From Bacilli bacterium (GTDB lineage Bacteria > Bacillota_I > Bacilli_A > RFN20 > CAG-288): a stretch of 64,000 bases of DNA. Shown piece by piece: positions 12,001 to 19,671 of the stretch. The DNA is taken from contig JALCRV010000003.1 in assembly GCA_022652945.1 (NCBI GenBank), positions 24,128 through 88,127 on the forward strand, written 5' to 3'. The position numbers and the translations under genes were made by a program. The notes under the pieces were generated by a model, which did not search any database, was not told the DNA's origin, and was given only the letters and a program-made list of their open reading frames with translations. How positions within the stretch are numbered: position 1 is the stretch's first letter; each line of letters starts with the position of its first letter.

Positions 12001-12739
12001 CGGAATCTCCCGTGTGTATATCTTTGAGGATAACGAGGACGGATCTCGCTCTTCAAATACTTATGAATGGTGTGAAGATGGGGTCACTCCGCAGAAGAAT
12101 CAGCTTCAGAACATTCCGACGACTACTGACGGAGTCAATTTCTTCTCGATGTTCAATGATGACGGATTGTTCTACTGCACCGATGTGTCCTCTTTGTCCT
12201 TCAGTTGGGTAAAGAACATGTTAGCTTCCCAAGCTATAAAATCCTGCTTGATTTCGATTATCACTAACCAAGGCAAGCCGAAAGGTTTCGTCGGTTTTGA
12301 TGACTGCAGAGTAAAGCGTGTCTGGACTAAAGAACAGATCTCCACTTTACTGTTCATCTCTAAGTTGATTTCTTCCTTCCTTTTCAAGGATCGCGATGTC
12401 TCCGCTTTAACTCAGCAGATGTCTAACTTAAATGACATCATCAATAGCGAAGAAGTCTTAGTTGCAGCGGTTAATCCATCAACCAAGAAAGTCTTTTTCT
12501 ACAACAAGGCCTTAAAAGAGGCTTACCCGGATTTAAAGATCGGCGCTGATTGCTTTAACGGTTTCTTCCGTTCCTCCACTCCTTGTTCCGCCTGCTTGAT
12601 GGAAAAAGCCTCGAAAGGTCAGTTAAGAATCAATCCTAATAATGGAAAACAGTATATGTTTAAGGCTGTCGATTCTACCTGGGACGGCACTAAAGCGAAA
12701 CTTATCCTCGGATTTCCGGTTGATCTAGGTAAGAAATAA
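9005..12739 (+). CDS. Receiver/HD-GYP/PAS/GGDEF/GAF cyclic-di-GMP protein
   Basis: A 1244-residue cytoplasmic signalling protein. An N-terminal receiver domain (1-125) has acidic DD12-13, phospho-acceptor Asp57 and Lys109. A coiled linker leads to an HD-GYP phosphodiesterase (about 150-330) with HDIGK at 208 and GYP at 275-277. Two PAS-like domains (about 520-650 and 650-780) precede a GGDEF cyclase (about 790-950) with intact GGDEF at 853-857. A GAF-like domain (about 975-1150) and a Cys-containing tail (CSACLM) follow. The inhibitory RxxD site before GGDEF is absent (Ser instead of Arg). There are no membrane segments. The GTG start is required to keep the receiver's first strand; no Shine-Dalgarno sequence is seen. 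It can in principle both make and break c-di-GMP. Confidence 0.9.
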   Translation: MANKRDTILLVDDQELNRTIIRSAFEMDYNVLEAENGEQGLLLANQYHKSLAAMLLDVVMPKKDGYQVLRELGASGLLNEFPVVIITAEDSTENKVRAFDLGASDIIAKPFEIYIIKRRVQNIIDLNLQKQNQAEIIQEQAEKLRESNSAMIDALSSIVEYRSLETGQHVKRIRLFTKTLLEDIAKSYPEYLLDQRKIDIIVSASSMHDIGKIAIPDSILNKPGRLTPEEFEIMKTHTIKGGEMIASLDKIGDKEYLQFAYNICRYHHERWDGRGYPEGLKGDSIPICAQVVAIADCYDALTNDRVYKKALPAEEAINMILNGECGTFNPLLLESFKNVENTFEELTREYSDSAKTGIQKDFAVPAEKPIHIQDQADTLKMGQLKYFALLAYMKSTVMEVNFITGLYHIVYLASDDFESLKNGATIEKSLKSFAAEAVHPDDQSEITALSGQYADKMFEEGMKSRSKIFRLYSKGKKEYINCQVTMMRIDTNSPSQRQCLIIWHPFEERAQLPTKTVFDDTAIADVVDATQVFHNDKYLTIDEPSKSLLKFTGYREEEISGLFHNRFISMVYEADRDALIKDIERQISGSFHIENEFRIMKRDGSIVWVLNKSKSFVGDNGDEYLHCVIFDVTQSKKAQEELRLLMERYKIVMEQTNDVVFEWDAQKDLMTYSSNCEEKLGFHPISERFSQQIAKASHIHPEDMPLLAAATKSVKDGKPYREFDIRLADKGGRYRWFKGRVAIQLDPNGRLSRAVGTLSDIDSEKRKQDLIQSKAERDSLTMLLNKMTASDKVKEYLDTRKSNEKSALLIIDIDDFKSINDCYGHMFGDIVLQEISSELQKVFSSDDILARIGGDEFLILIKNVQSSEMIEKFAHDFEENVQHILLQSMKDFKLSCSIGIAICPNDGDNYQTLFRHADMALYSAKAKGKRRYVLFDPSSTESNFLLGQAKMLTRTIIDSENEERSGMDPLVQEVFQTLYNADNIDSAIYTVLKLIGLKFGISRVYIFEDNEDGSRSSNTYEWCEDGVTPQKNQLQNIPTTTDGVNFFSMFNDDGLFYCTDVSSLSFSWVKNMLASQAIKSCLISIITNQGKPKGFVGFDDCRVKRVWTKEQISTLLFISKLISSFLFKDRDVSALTQQMSNLNDIINSEEVLVAAVNPSTKKVFFYNKALKEAYPDLKIGADCFNGFFRSSTPCSACLMEKASKGQLRINPNNGKQYMFKAVDSTWDGTKAKLILGFPVDLGKK

Positions 12740-12758
12740 AGACTCCTATAAGAAAGTT

Positions 12759-12793
12759 AAAGTATCCGGTTAAAAAACCGGATACTTTTTTTA
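12759..12793 (+). terminator. Terminator after the c-di-GMP protein
   Basis: Perfect stem AGTATCCGGTT/AACCGGATACT followed by a run of T. Confidence 0.9.
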
Positions 12794-12796
12794 ATC

Positions 12797-12821
12797 AAAA
12801 AAGCCCGCTTTCACGGGCTTT
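12797..12821 (-). terminator. Terminator of the BusR-like gene
   Basis: Read on the minus strand, AAGCCCG and CGGGCTT form a stem followed by TTTT. It lies back to back with the preceding plus-strand terminator. Confidence 0.85.
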
Positions 12822-12840
12822 ATATTCTATTTAACAACGC

Positions 12841-13488
12841 CTACTTGACTTCCGGATTGACTCCGTAGACCAAGAAGGAAGCGACACGATCGAAGGTCAG
12901 CTTATCCTTAGCCACAAAGATCAGACGATCTCCGTTATGAATGATAAAGTCGGGGCCGGGGGAAGTCTTCGCTAACCCGTCGGAAGAAGAAACAACCGCT
13001 ACGATTGTCGCTTCCGTATAATTCCAGAAATATACTTCGCCGATCTTTTTACCATCGATCCAGGATTTGGCCGGGACCATGATTTCCATCAACTGAACTG
13101 CTTCTTTGGTCTGATAAGCGAAAGAATCTTTCATATCCTTAATCGCAACGTCGATTCTGGTATCAAGATCTTTCTTTTCATCGAGAAGCTTAAGCAAGCC
13201 TTCGTATTTATTCTGTACTAAAGTTTTATCTTTCCATTTATCTTGGAACTGCTGAGCGTGAAGAACCGAAAGAACAAAAATACCAACACCTCTTTTAATA
13301 TTGACGATACCTTCGCGCGCTAAAAGATTGACCGATTTACGGATTGTTTCCGGGGAAACATTATAAAAAGAGGCTAAGACCGATCTGCCTTTAAGAATCG
13401 CCCCTTCTGGATATTCACCCCCGGTGATTTTTGAGCAGATATCCTGCGCAATCTTAATATACCGTGCAGCCGAACTTGCTTCTTTCAT
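12841..13488 (-). CDS. GntR-type regulator with RCK_C domain (BusR-like)
   Basis: A 215-residue DNA-binding protein. Residues 8-75 form a GntR winged helix (GRSVLASFYNVSPETIRKSVNLLAREG, then VNIKRGVGIFV). Residues 85-130 look coiled coil, and 135-212 form an RCK_C/TrkA_C domain (MEIMVPAKSWIDGKKIGEV, NGDRLIFVA). This order is that of BusR, the c-di-AMP-responsive repressor of osmolyte uptake in streptococci and lactococci; RCK_C is the c-di-AMP pocket there. Binding of c-di-AMP here is inferred. It is a single gene with GGAGGG before the ATG. Its target is not adjacent; KtrB/KtrA at 59.3-61.4 kb is one candidate. Confidence 0.82.
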   Translation of the reverse strand: MKEASSAARYIKIAQDICSKITGGEYPEGAILKGRSVLASFYNVSPETIRKSVNLLAREGIVNIKRGVGIFVLSVLHAQQFQDKWKDKTLVQNKYEGLLKLLDEKKDLDTRIDVAIKDMKDSFAYQTKEAVQLMEIMVPAKSWIDGKKIGEVYFWNYTEATIVAVVSSSDGLAKTSPGPDFIIHNGDRLIFVAKDKLTFDRVASFLVYGVNPEVK

Positions 13489-13733
13489 ATTATCCCTCCG
13501 AACTTTAGTTAAATCATACCATACTTAAAGGTGTCTAGAATACAAACAATCTTAATTTTTTTGAAAGTGGTCATCAAGAAAGACCTTTAAGACAGGCATT
13601 TACAGAGATGATTTTAAGTCTTTTTTTATTTGTTTTTTGTTAATTGAGTGACTTTGTTGAGAACGTTTAATAATCTTATTGAATTTCTTTGAATTATTTA
13701 TTATCATATCCTCGTCGATAGAAAGGAGGCCCG

Positions 13734-14111
13734 ATGCATATACAATGGTTCAGCCGCGCGGAGAAAGAAGCAATCGCAACTATCTACCCGACTAATATCA
13801 CGATCAACAAAGCCGGATCCTCTAAATTAGAAACGGCCTGCGCTGCTTTGGTTGGTTTAGTCGACGAGTCTAAACTTGTCGTTATTAAACCTTTAGATCG
13901 TAATCAGGCGGAGGATGGCTCAATTGAAAAAGATATGCTTTTCCCACTCTCTGGCGGAAAGACTTATACTAGGGTCAGTTCGACTGATTTTGTAAGTGAA
14001 ATCGGCCAACTGCTCCATTACGACTTTAATAAAGGAGCTAAAAAGTTCCCTTGTTATTTCGATGATGATGAGGGGGCGTTGATTATCGAACTGGGGAAGG
14101 AGGTTAAATAA
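13734..14111 (+). CDS. Uncharacterised small protein upstream of nfeD
   Basis: 125 residues, no signal peptide or membrane helix and no family that I recognise. It reads as a compact alpha/beta protein with an acidic C-terminal half (YFDDDEGALIIELGKEV). A strong GAAAGGAGG precedes the ATG. It ends four bases before the NfeD-like gene, whose ribosome binding site is inside its last codons, so the two are translationally linked. Its conserved-looking operon position suggests a part in the NfeD/SPFH membrane system, but this is only context. Confidence 0.75.
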   Translation: MHIQWFSRAEKEAIATIYPTNITINKAGSSKLETACAALVGLVDESKLVVIKPLDRNQAEDGSIEKDMLFPLSGGKTYTRVSSTDFVSEIGQLLHYDFNKGAKKFPCYFDDDEGALIIELGKEVK

Positions 14112-14115
14112 CTTT

Positions 14116-14616
14116 ATGCCAAGCTTAACGGAAATCATGCTGTATATTTGGCTTGCGGTTTTCGTCCTGTCCTTTATCGCTGAAGCTGTTTCCTTCTCGT
14201 TAGTCTCCGTTTGGTTCTGTATCGGCGCCTTGATCTCAATTCTGCTTAATCTAATTCCGGGGATGCCTTACTGGGTAGAGATTATCGTTTTCTTTGTTGT
14301 CTCCGGATGCTGTCTGGCCTTACTAAGGCCGATCGCTCAACGTCAGATGCAGAGAAGAATCTCAAAATCCAATATTGATGAAATCGTCGGTCAAACCGGA
14401 GTCGTGATTAAGACTATCACGCTTACAGAAAGCGGGGAGGTTAAAATCGGAGATGTCATCTGGACCGGGATTTCTTCAGACCCGGAAAAGGATATTCCGG
14501 AGAAGACGATTATCGAAGTTGTCGCTGTTAAAGGAAATAAACTTATCGTTAAACCTAAAGAGCTGAAAAAAGAAGATTCGTTATCTGATAAAATTGTTTA
14601 TAGAAAGGTAAAGTAA
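14116..14616 (+). CDS. NfeD-like membrane protein
   Basis: 166 residues. Residues 5-75 contain two to three membrane helices (IWLAVFVLSFIAEAVSF; SVWFCIGALISILLNLI; WVEIIVFFVVSGCCLALL). Residues 90-150 form the OB-fold typical of NfeD (IVGQTGVVIKTI, GEVKIGDVIWTG, IEVVAVKGNKLIVKP). NfeD short forms partner SPFH/stomatin proteins in membrane microdomains, and the SPFH gene follows directly after one base. Confidence 0.88.
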   Translation: MPSLTEIMLYIWLAVFVLSFIAEAVSFSLVSVWFCIGALISILLNLIPGMPYWVEIIVFFVVSGCCLALLRPIAQRQMQRRISKSNIDEIVGQTGVVIKTITLTESGEVKIGDVIWTGISSDPEKDIPEKTIIEVVAVKGNKLIVKPKELKKEDSLSDKIVYRKVK

Positions 14617-14617
14617 A

Positions 14618-15601
14618 ATGAAAATCTTAGATGCTGTTAATGCCGCCGGAATCGCCTGGATGGTTGTCGGCATTGTCATCGCCGTTCTTATACTCCTCTT
14701 AATCATCTGCAATATCCGTATCGTCAGACAGACCAGCAAGTATATCGTCGAAAGACTTGGCGGTTATTTAACCACCTGGTCTGTTGGTATCCACTGGTTA
14801 GTTCCTTTCATTGATCGAGTTGCGAAAGTAGTCTCGATGAAGGAACAGATTTATGATTTCCCTCCGCAGTCTGTCATCACGAAAGATAACGTCACGATGA
14901 ATATCGATACGATTGTCTTCTTCACCGTTACCGATCCTAAGCTTTATACCTACGGAGTCGAAGACCCGATCATGGGTATTCAGTCCCTTTCTTCCACCAC
15001 CTTAAGAAACATCATCGGTGATCTAACTCTCGATGAGACTCTGACTTCCAGAGATATCATCAATACTAAGATGAGAATGATCGTCGATGAAGCCACCGAT
15101 CCTTGGGGCATTAAAGTCACCAGAGTCGAAGTCAAGAACATCATTCCTCCCAAAGACATCCAAGAAGCCATGGAGAGACAGATGAGAGCTGAGCGTGAAA
15201 AGAGAGAGAAGATTCTCTTAGCTGAAGGCCAGAAAACCTCCGCCATCACCATCGCTGAAGGCAATAAGGAATCCATGATTCTGAATGCGGAAGCTGAAAA
15301 AGAAGCGGCGATCCGTAAGGCTGAAGCCGAAGCTGAAGCTATCTTGAAAGTCAAGAAAGCTCAGTCTGAAGGTGAATTGATGATCCGTGAAGCGGAAGCT
15401 AAGGGCATCAAGATGATTAACGATGTCCATCCTTCCGAGGCGGTCTTAAAGATTAAATCTTATGAGACGATGGCCAAAATTGCTGATGGCCAAGCCACGA
15501 AGATTATTATTCCTTCGGAAATTCAGGGCTTAGCCGGCTTAGCGACCGCTGTAGCCGAAGTGGTTAAGGATCCTAAGTCTGATAAAGAAGCTGAGAAGTA
15601 G
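14618..15601 (+). CDS. SPFH/band-7 (stomatin/QmcA-like) protein
   Basis: 327 residues: one N-terminal membrane helix (about 13-34), an SPFH domain (about 35-195; ERLGGYLTTWSVGIHWLVPF, then VITKDNVTMNIDTIVFFTVTD and LRNIIGDLTLDETLTSR), then a long Ala/Glu/Lys coiled coil with repeated AEA/EAE segments and a short C-terminal region. This is the bacterial stomatin layout; such proteins oligomerise into membrane rings or rafts and modulate proteases or transport. It sits in an operon with nfeD. The preceding stop is one base away and AGAAAGG precedes the ATG. Confidence 0.92.
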   Translation: MKILDAVNAAGIAWMVVGIVIAVLILLLIICNIRIVRQTSKYIVERLGGYLTTWSVGIHWLVPFIDRVAKVVSMKEQIYDFPPQSVITKDNVTMNIDTIVFFTVTDPKLYTYGVEDPIMGIQSLSSTTLRNIIGDLTLDETLTSRDIINTKMRMIVDEATDPWGIKVTRVEVKNIIPPKDIQEAMERQMRAEREKREKILLAEGQKTSAITIAEGNKESMILNAEAEKEAAIRKAEAEAEAILKVKKAQSEGELMIREAEAKGIKMINDVHPSEAVLKIKSYETMAKIADGQATKIIIPSEIQGLAGLATAVAEVVKDPKSDKEAEK

Positions 15602-15618
15602 TCTAAAACCGACTTTGA

Positions 15619-15656
15619 CGGGCTCTTTCCGAGTAAGAAAGAGCCTTTCTTTTTTC
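15619..15656 (+). terminator. Terminator of the NfeD/SPFH operon
   Basis: Stem GGCTCTTTC/GAAAGAGCC with a seven-base loop and a T-rich tail. Confidence 0.9.
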
Positions 15657-15694
15657 TAAGAAATAAAATGCCCTGATATACTTTCGATTATCCA

Positions 15695-15703
15695 TGTTAT
15701 AAT
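15695..15703 (+). promoter_or_regulatory. Extended -10 promoter
   Basis: TGTTATAAT about 40 bases before the start of the Ser-rich membrane protein; no convincing -35. Confidence 0.5.
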
Positions 15704-15743
15704 TACTAACGTACTTAATAAGTAAAGATAAGGAAAAATTAAA

Positions 15744-16883
15744 ATGGCTGAAGAAAACACACAAGAAAAACGCACCGCTAAAGATACGCTGTTGTTCCTA
15801 GGAAAATCGTTATTTAAGAACTCTCCGATCCTGGAGGAAGAAGAAAAAGGCTGGCTCGCCATGCTTTTTATCGTCCTCTCGATTATCCTTTCCGTCGCTG
15901 GGGTTTTGATTTCCGGCTTAAAATCTAACGCTGATGGTATCATTTCCACTTCTTCGGAGACCGCGATCGATAAAGGGCTGGAAGGCTTCGCTTACGATAT
16001 CAACGAGAATACCGATACGATCAAAATCGTCGATGGTTCTTTAGCCTCCACTGGAAAGTTTGCTATGAAGACGGTGACCGAAGCTAATTCCACCACCGAT
16101 TTAGGCGATCCTAACACTTTCTATACTCACGATAATAACGGAACGATGCTCACTGTCTTCCGCACTTACTTCTTGGATTTAGATCCAATCAAGAAGTCCT
16201 CGGACTCTACCTTGCTTACTAATTTCATCACCTATTCTATTTTTAAGGTTGGCGGATCCGCTTCTTCCTCTTCCGCGACCTCTTCAACTTCTTCTACCTC
16301 GTCTTCCGTTTCCTCTACCGCTCATACTTGGACCCCTTCTTCCTTTATTATCTTCACGAAGTCTACAGTTCATATTTCGACTTATAAGCCGGTCGGGGCG
16401 AAGAGCACCGATTCCGCGGTTACTTCGATCTCCGGTTCTTTAGCTGGAATCACCTTGGATTTATATACTCTTGGTCACGATGAAGCCGGAAATGAGTTAA
16501 CGGATACCACCATCTCTACTAATACCCTTAAGTTCTTAAACAAAGCTTACGATACCGTGAAGGTTACTTCCGCTTGGTCTTCAACCGGAATCTACGCTGC
16601 GATGAGCACTGGCGTTATTGTCTTGGCGGGTTTAATCTTCTGGTTGATCACCAGATCCAAGTCTTCCGTGAAGCATTATTCTTTCTGGCAGAGTCTGAAG
16701 ATCGTCGGGTTTATGTCTTTCACCCCGGCTATCATCACCTTCATCGTTTCCTTCTTTATGGCTTCCTATGCACCGTTTATCTTCTTGATGACCGTTTCCT
16801 TAAGAATCATGTATGCGGTCCAGAAGCTGGGCGGCTCCAACCAAGCTAACGATAACCAGCCTGTTTATAAAGCCAGATCGTAA
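15744..16883 (+). CDS. Ser/Thr-rich membrane protein, unknown function
   Basis: 379 residues. After a charged cytoplasmic N-terminus comes a membrane helix at about 48-70, then an outside region of about 215 residues, then two more helices (about 285-305 and 325-350) and a short polar tail. The outside region contains a low-complexity Ser/Thr stretch near residues 172-195, followed by beta-rich sequence. I do not recognise a family. The gene has its own promoter and terminator. A surface or envelope role is likely only from topology. Confidence 0.8.
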   Translation: MAEENTQEKRTAKDTLLFLGKSLFKNSPILEEEEKGWLAMLFIVLSIILSVAGVLISGLKSNADGIISTSSETAIDKGLEGFAYDINENTDTIKIVDGSLASTGKFAMKTVTEANSTTDLGDPNTFYTHDNNGTMLTVFRTYFLDLDPIKKSSDSTLLTNFITYSIFKVGGSASSSSATSSTSSTSSSVSSTAHTWTPSSFIIFTKSTVHISTYKPVGAKSTDSAVTSISGSLAGITLDLYTLGHDEAGNELTDTTISTNTLKFLNKAYDTVKVTSAWSSTGIYAAMSTGVIVLAGLIFWLITRSKSSVKHYSFWQSLKIVGFMSFTPAIITFIVSFFMASYAPFIFLMTVSLRIMYAVQKLGGSNQANDNQPVYKARS

Positions 16884-16899
16884 TTAAATTTAATCAGAT

Positions 16900-16928
16900 A
16901 ATCCCGAGAAATATTCTCGGGATTTTTT
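16900..16928 (+). terminator. Intrinsic terminator
   Basis: Stem ATCCCGAGAA/TTCTCGGGAT followed by TTTTTT. Confidence 0.9.
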
Positions 16929-16998
16929 ATTGAAAAAGTCAGAGATTTAGGCCTAAAATGGGGGGGAAGAATTCAGGTTCATTGACACGCTTATTTTT

Positions 16999-17475
16999 AT
17001 GTGCCAAAATAAAATTGTAAAAATCATTATGGCCAAGTTTTTAAAAGATTATTCTGTATCTATCTTGATGTTAATATCCTTGCTGGTGTTCTTTTTGCTT
17101 TGGCTGGCCGGCTCTTACACCATCATTGAAACAATTCGCCACACTTTTTACTATATTGGTCTTGTTCTTGCGTTTTTTGTCTTTCTCTGCAATATCTTTT
17201 TTGTAAAACCGTTCAGTGGAAAAAACGCAAAGACTTTAAATGTTCTTTGGGTTTGTTTCTCCTCTGTTTGCTTAGGACTGATGATAGCTGCGATTGTTCT
17301 TTATTATCAAATCTCGATTCTTCCGGATGCCGTGTGTAATCGTTATAACTATGAAAAGTTGATTTTCTATAGTTATATGAAAATCGCGTTGATTTTTATA
17401 GCAACTATCATGTCCGCTTTCACAATGAAAAAAGTCAGTCTAAAAAGGAAGCCTAAAAATGAAGTCATACAGTAA
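16999..17475 (+). CDS. Four-helix membrane protein, unknown
   Basis: 158 residues with four predicted membrane helices (about 22-43, 51-71, 83-108, 127-146) joined by short loops. No family is recognised. No ribosome binding site precedes the first ATG; a second in-frame start (MAKFLKDY, at 17029) is equally possible. Its last 17 bases overlap the start of the caspase-like lipoprotein gene, so the two are probably expressed together and may work together at the membrane. Confidence 0.68.
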   Translation: MCQNKIVKIIMAKFLKDYSVSILMLISLLVFFLLWLAGSYTIIETIRHTFYYIGLVLAFFVFLCNIFFVKPFSGKNAKTLNVLWVCFSSVCLGLMIAAIVLYYQISILPDAVCNRYNYEKLIFYSYMKIALIFIATIMSAFTMKKVSLKRKPKNEVIQ

Positions 17476-19417
17476 AAAGCATTTGCTTCTTCTTTTGCTT
17501 CCAGTTTTGACTTTAAACGTTTCGTGTTCTTCTCAACAGTCGTCTGCGAACCCCAAAGAATTAAGCACATCTCCTGTATATGAGTCTTCCATTCAGGATG
17601 GAGCGGTTTACTTTATCAATAGCGCAGCTAACCCAAACATCAGATTTAACGTTTCGGGTGCTTCTTATTCTAACGGCTCAAAAATCATCGCCTATACTCA
17701 GCTTGGCTGGGGAAATGAAAGATTCATCCTTAAAAAGCAGTATTCCTGCGAGTATGGGCAGACGTATCGATTAATACCGCTTGATGCGCAAAACAAAGTC
17801 TTGAAAATCCAAGATGATTCTCCAGAATATGGAAAGAATCTACAGATTGCGGATGAAGAGTACTCCGATCAAAAATTAGTTTCCGATAAATTCATTTTCA
17901 CTTATATCCCTTCCAATGGATCGTTCCGTATTTCCACTGGGGCCAGCAATTTCAGTGAATGTTTATCGTTAAAAAACGGTTCGACTACTTCCGGGACCGA
18001 GATTGTCCAGAGATCGTTTTTTGAATCTGCATCTTTTGAATGGTTCCTGATTAAATCCGACAGTTTAGGAATAAACACCAAAACAAACGTCTATATTAAC
18101 GGCACCAACAATAATGTCTTTAACCTTTCTATTCCAAGGAAAGGAACCTATATTATCGAAACGACCAAATACGCTAATATCAATGTCGATACTTTCTTGA
18201 CTTTAAGTAATTCAAACTCTGAGGTTTTAGCTCAAAACGATAATGGCGGCTCAGCTTACGGTTTTTCAAAAATCGAATATTATTTTGGCCAGCCTGGAAA
18301 CTTCCTTGTTTATCTTCGCGGTGCTAACGGCGGACAATTTGGTAATGTCAATCTTATTGTAAGGCCTCAAAAGGAAGTGTATTTTAATACTCTTTGGGAT
18401 GCTGATAATGACTTGGATAATGTGACGCCTTTATTAAATAGGGCTGATCAATGGGCAAATATGGGTTACTATTCCAATGTCATCTCTAATATTGGAAAAT
18501 ACTCAATATTTGAAACTGCCTTAAGTGGCAACACCCATATGAACAATGATTATTATGTCTTCTGGGGTCATGGTTCGGCGGGTTTTGTCAGATATTATAA
18601 CGGCCTTGATGACGGATCTAACGGCAATAACGATTTAAACGCTTTGGAACTCCCTAACGATTTAACAAATCTTCATTCTTTGGTTTGGATTTCATGCCAA
18701 GGAGCAGCTTTAGCTTCCTTCGGCAATTATTCTACAAGCATGGCCAGAGAAAGCGTCGTCAGAGGAGCCTCTAATTCGATAGGGTGGAGAGGCAGTGTTT
18801 CCAATGGCGGTGTTTGGTTACTTAAATATATGGATGAGCTTGCTAATGGTTACTCTGGTAAAGAGGCGGCAAGACAAGCCACCAACCAGACGCGGTCAGC
18901 TCTCTGGTGGGACTTTATAACAAACAGCAGCAACGATCTATGGAACCCTGTTATCTACTATAAGAAAGTATCCAATGATATCGTATATTCTGTTGCCAAT
19001 GATGCTGGATACAATGTTGAAAACGCTGATGACGGCGGCTATTTACAGGCGAATCCTAGCGGTGAAAGAAGAATCAAAGAGGCTGCTTCAACAACCACGG
19101 ATGAACCTGATGTCGAGATTGATTATTATGGGAAGAAATATACAATCTTAAGATTTGGGAATGTTATCACTAACGTTTTGACTAAAGACTATAACAGAAT
19201 AAATAAGGAAATAACGATCAAAGGCATTCTTAATAAATATAAAGACGTTATCTCCCGCCAGGAAGCTAATACTTATCATTACATCTTTGAGTATAAGAAC
19301 GCATTTTCTCTTTACAGTGTTTCTTATAAAGTAGATGTCACGAAAATCATCGATGAAAAAGACGGTTCTTCTGTTCCGCTTGAACAGTTTATGAAAATAG
19401 CGGACTCTAATTTTTAA
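17459..19417 (+). CDS. Surface lipoprotein with caspase/CHAT-like peptidase domain
   Basis: 652 residues. A lipoprotein signal (LLLLPVLTLNVSC) anchors it outside the membrane. Residues about 35-205 resemble a ricin-type beta-trefoil (VYFINSAANPNIRFNV, RLIPLDAQNKVLKI). About 210-300 resemble a pre-peptidase beta-sandwich (TFLTLSNSNSEVLAQNDNGG). Residues 305-480 carry a clan-CD cysteine peptidase pattern: hydrophobic strand then His371 in YYVFWGHGSAG, and hydrophobic strand then Cys413 in LVWISCQGA. That His-Gly/Cys pair is the caspase, clostripain and CHAT signature. The C-terminal 100 residues are unassigned. AAGGAAG precedes the ATG. Substrate unknown; proteolysis is predicted, not shown. 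Confidence 0.75.
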   Translation: MKSYSKKHLLLLLLPVLTLNVSCSSQQSSANPKELSTSPVYESSIQDGAVYFINSAANPNIRFNVSGASYSNGSKIIAYTQLGWGNERFILKKQYSCEYGQTYRLIPLDAQNKVLKIQDDSPEYGKNLQIADEEYSDQKLVSDKFIFTYIPSNGSFRISTGASNFSECLSLKNGSTTSGTEIVQRSFFESASFEWFLIKSDSLGINTKTNVYINGTNNNVFNLSIPRKGTYIIETTKYANINVDTFLTLSNSNSEVLAQNDNGGSAYGFSKIEYYFGQPGNFLVYLRGANGGQFGNVNLIVRPQKEVYFNTLWDADNDLDNVTPLLNRADQWANMGYYSNVISNIGKYSIFETALSGNTHMNNDYYVFWGHGSAGFVRYYNGLDDGSNGNNDLNALELPNDLTNLHSLVWISCQGAALASFGNYSTSMARESVVRGASNSIGWRGSVSNGGVWLLKYMDELANGYSGKEAARQATNQTRSALWWDFITNSSNDLWNPVIYYKKVSNDIVYSVANDAGYNVENADDGGYLQANPSGERRIKEAASTTTDEPDVEIDYYGKKYTILRFGNVITNVLTKDYNRINKEITIKGILNKYKDVISRQEANTYHYIFEYKNAFSLYSVSYKVDVTKIIDEKDGSSVPLEQFMKIADSNF

Positions 19418-19505
19418 CGCTCTTCATTTCAATAAAACTTAAAAGCATCGGATATCCCCTTAAAAGACTTAACGTTTTCTTATGTCTGCTAAATTGTTAT
19501 CTTAA

Positions 19506-19552
19506 TAAAAAATCCCAGGAAGATCCGACCATCGTCTGATCCAGCCTGGGAT
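19506..19552 (-). terminator. Terminator of the alpha/beta hydrolase gene
   Basis: Perfect eight-base stem ATCCCAGG/CCTGGGAT around 25 bases; on the minus strand it is followed by a T run. It lies about 120 bases after the stop codon. The rest of the 19418-19671 gap shows nothing recognisable. Confidence 0.7.
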
Positions 19553-19671
19553 ATTGAAACTTGATTGCTTTAATAACGCAGGAAAATGTCACCAACGCTT
19601 AACTGCTTTCTGCTAATTATCAGAAACAAACGCAGAAACGGCTGATTAAGTAAACTTAAATTTCAGAAAGT

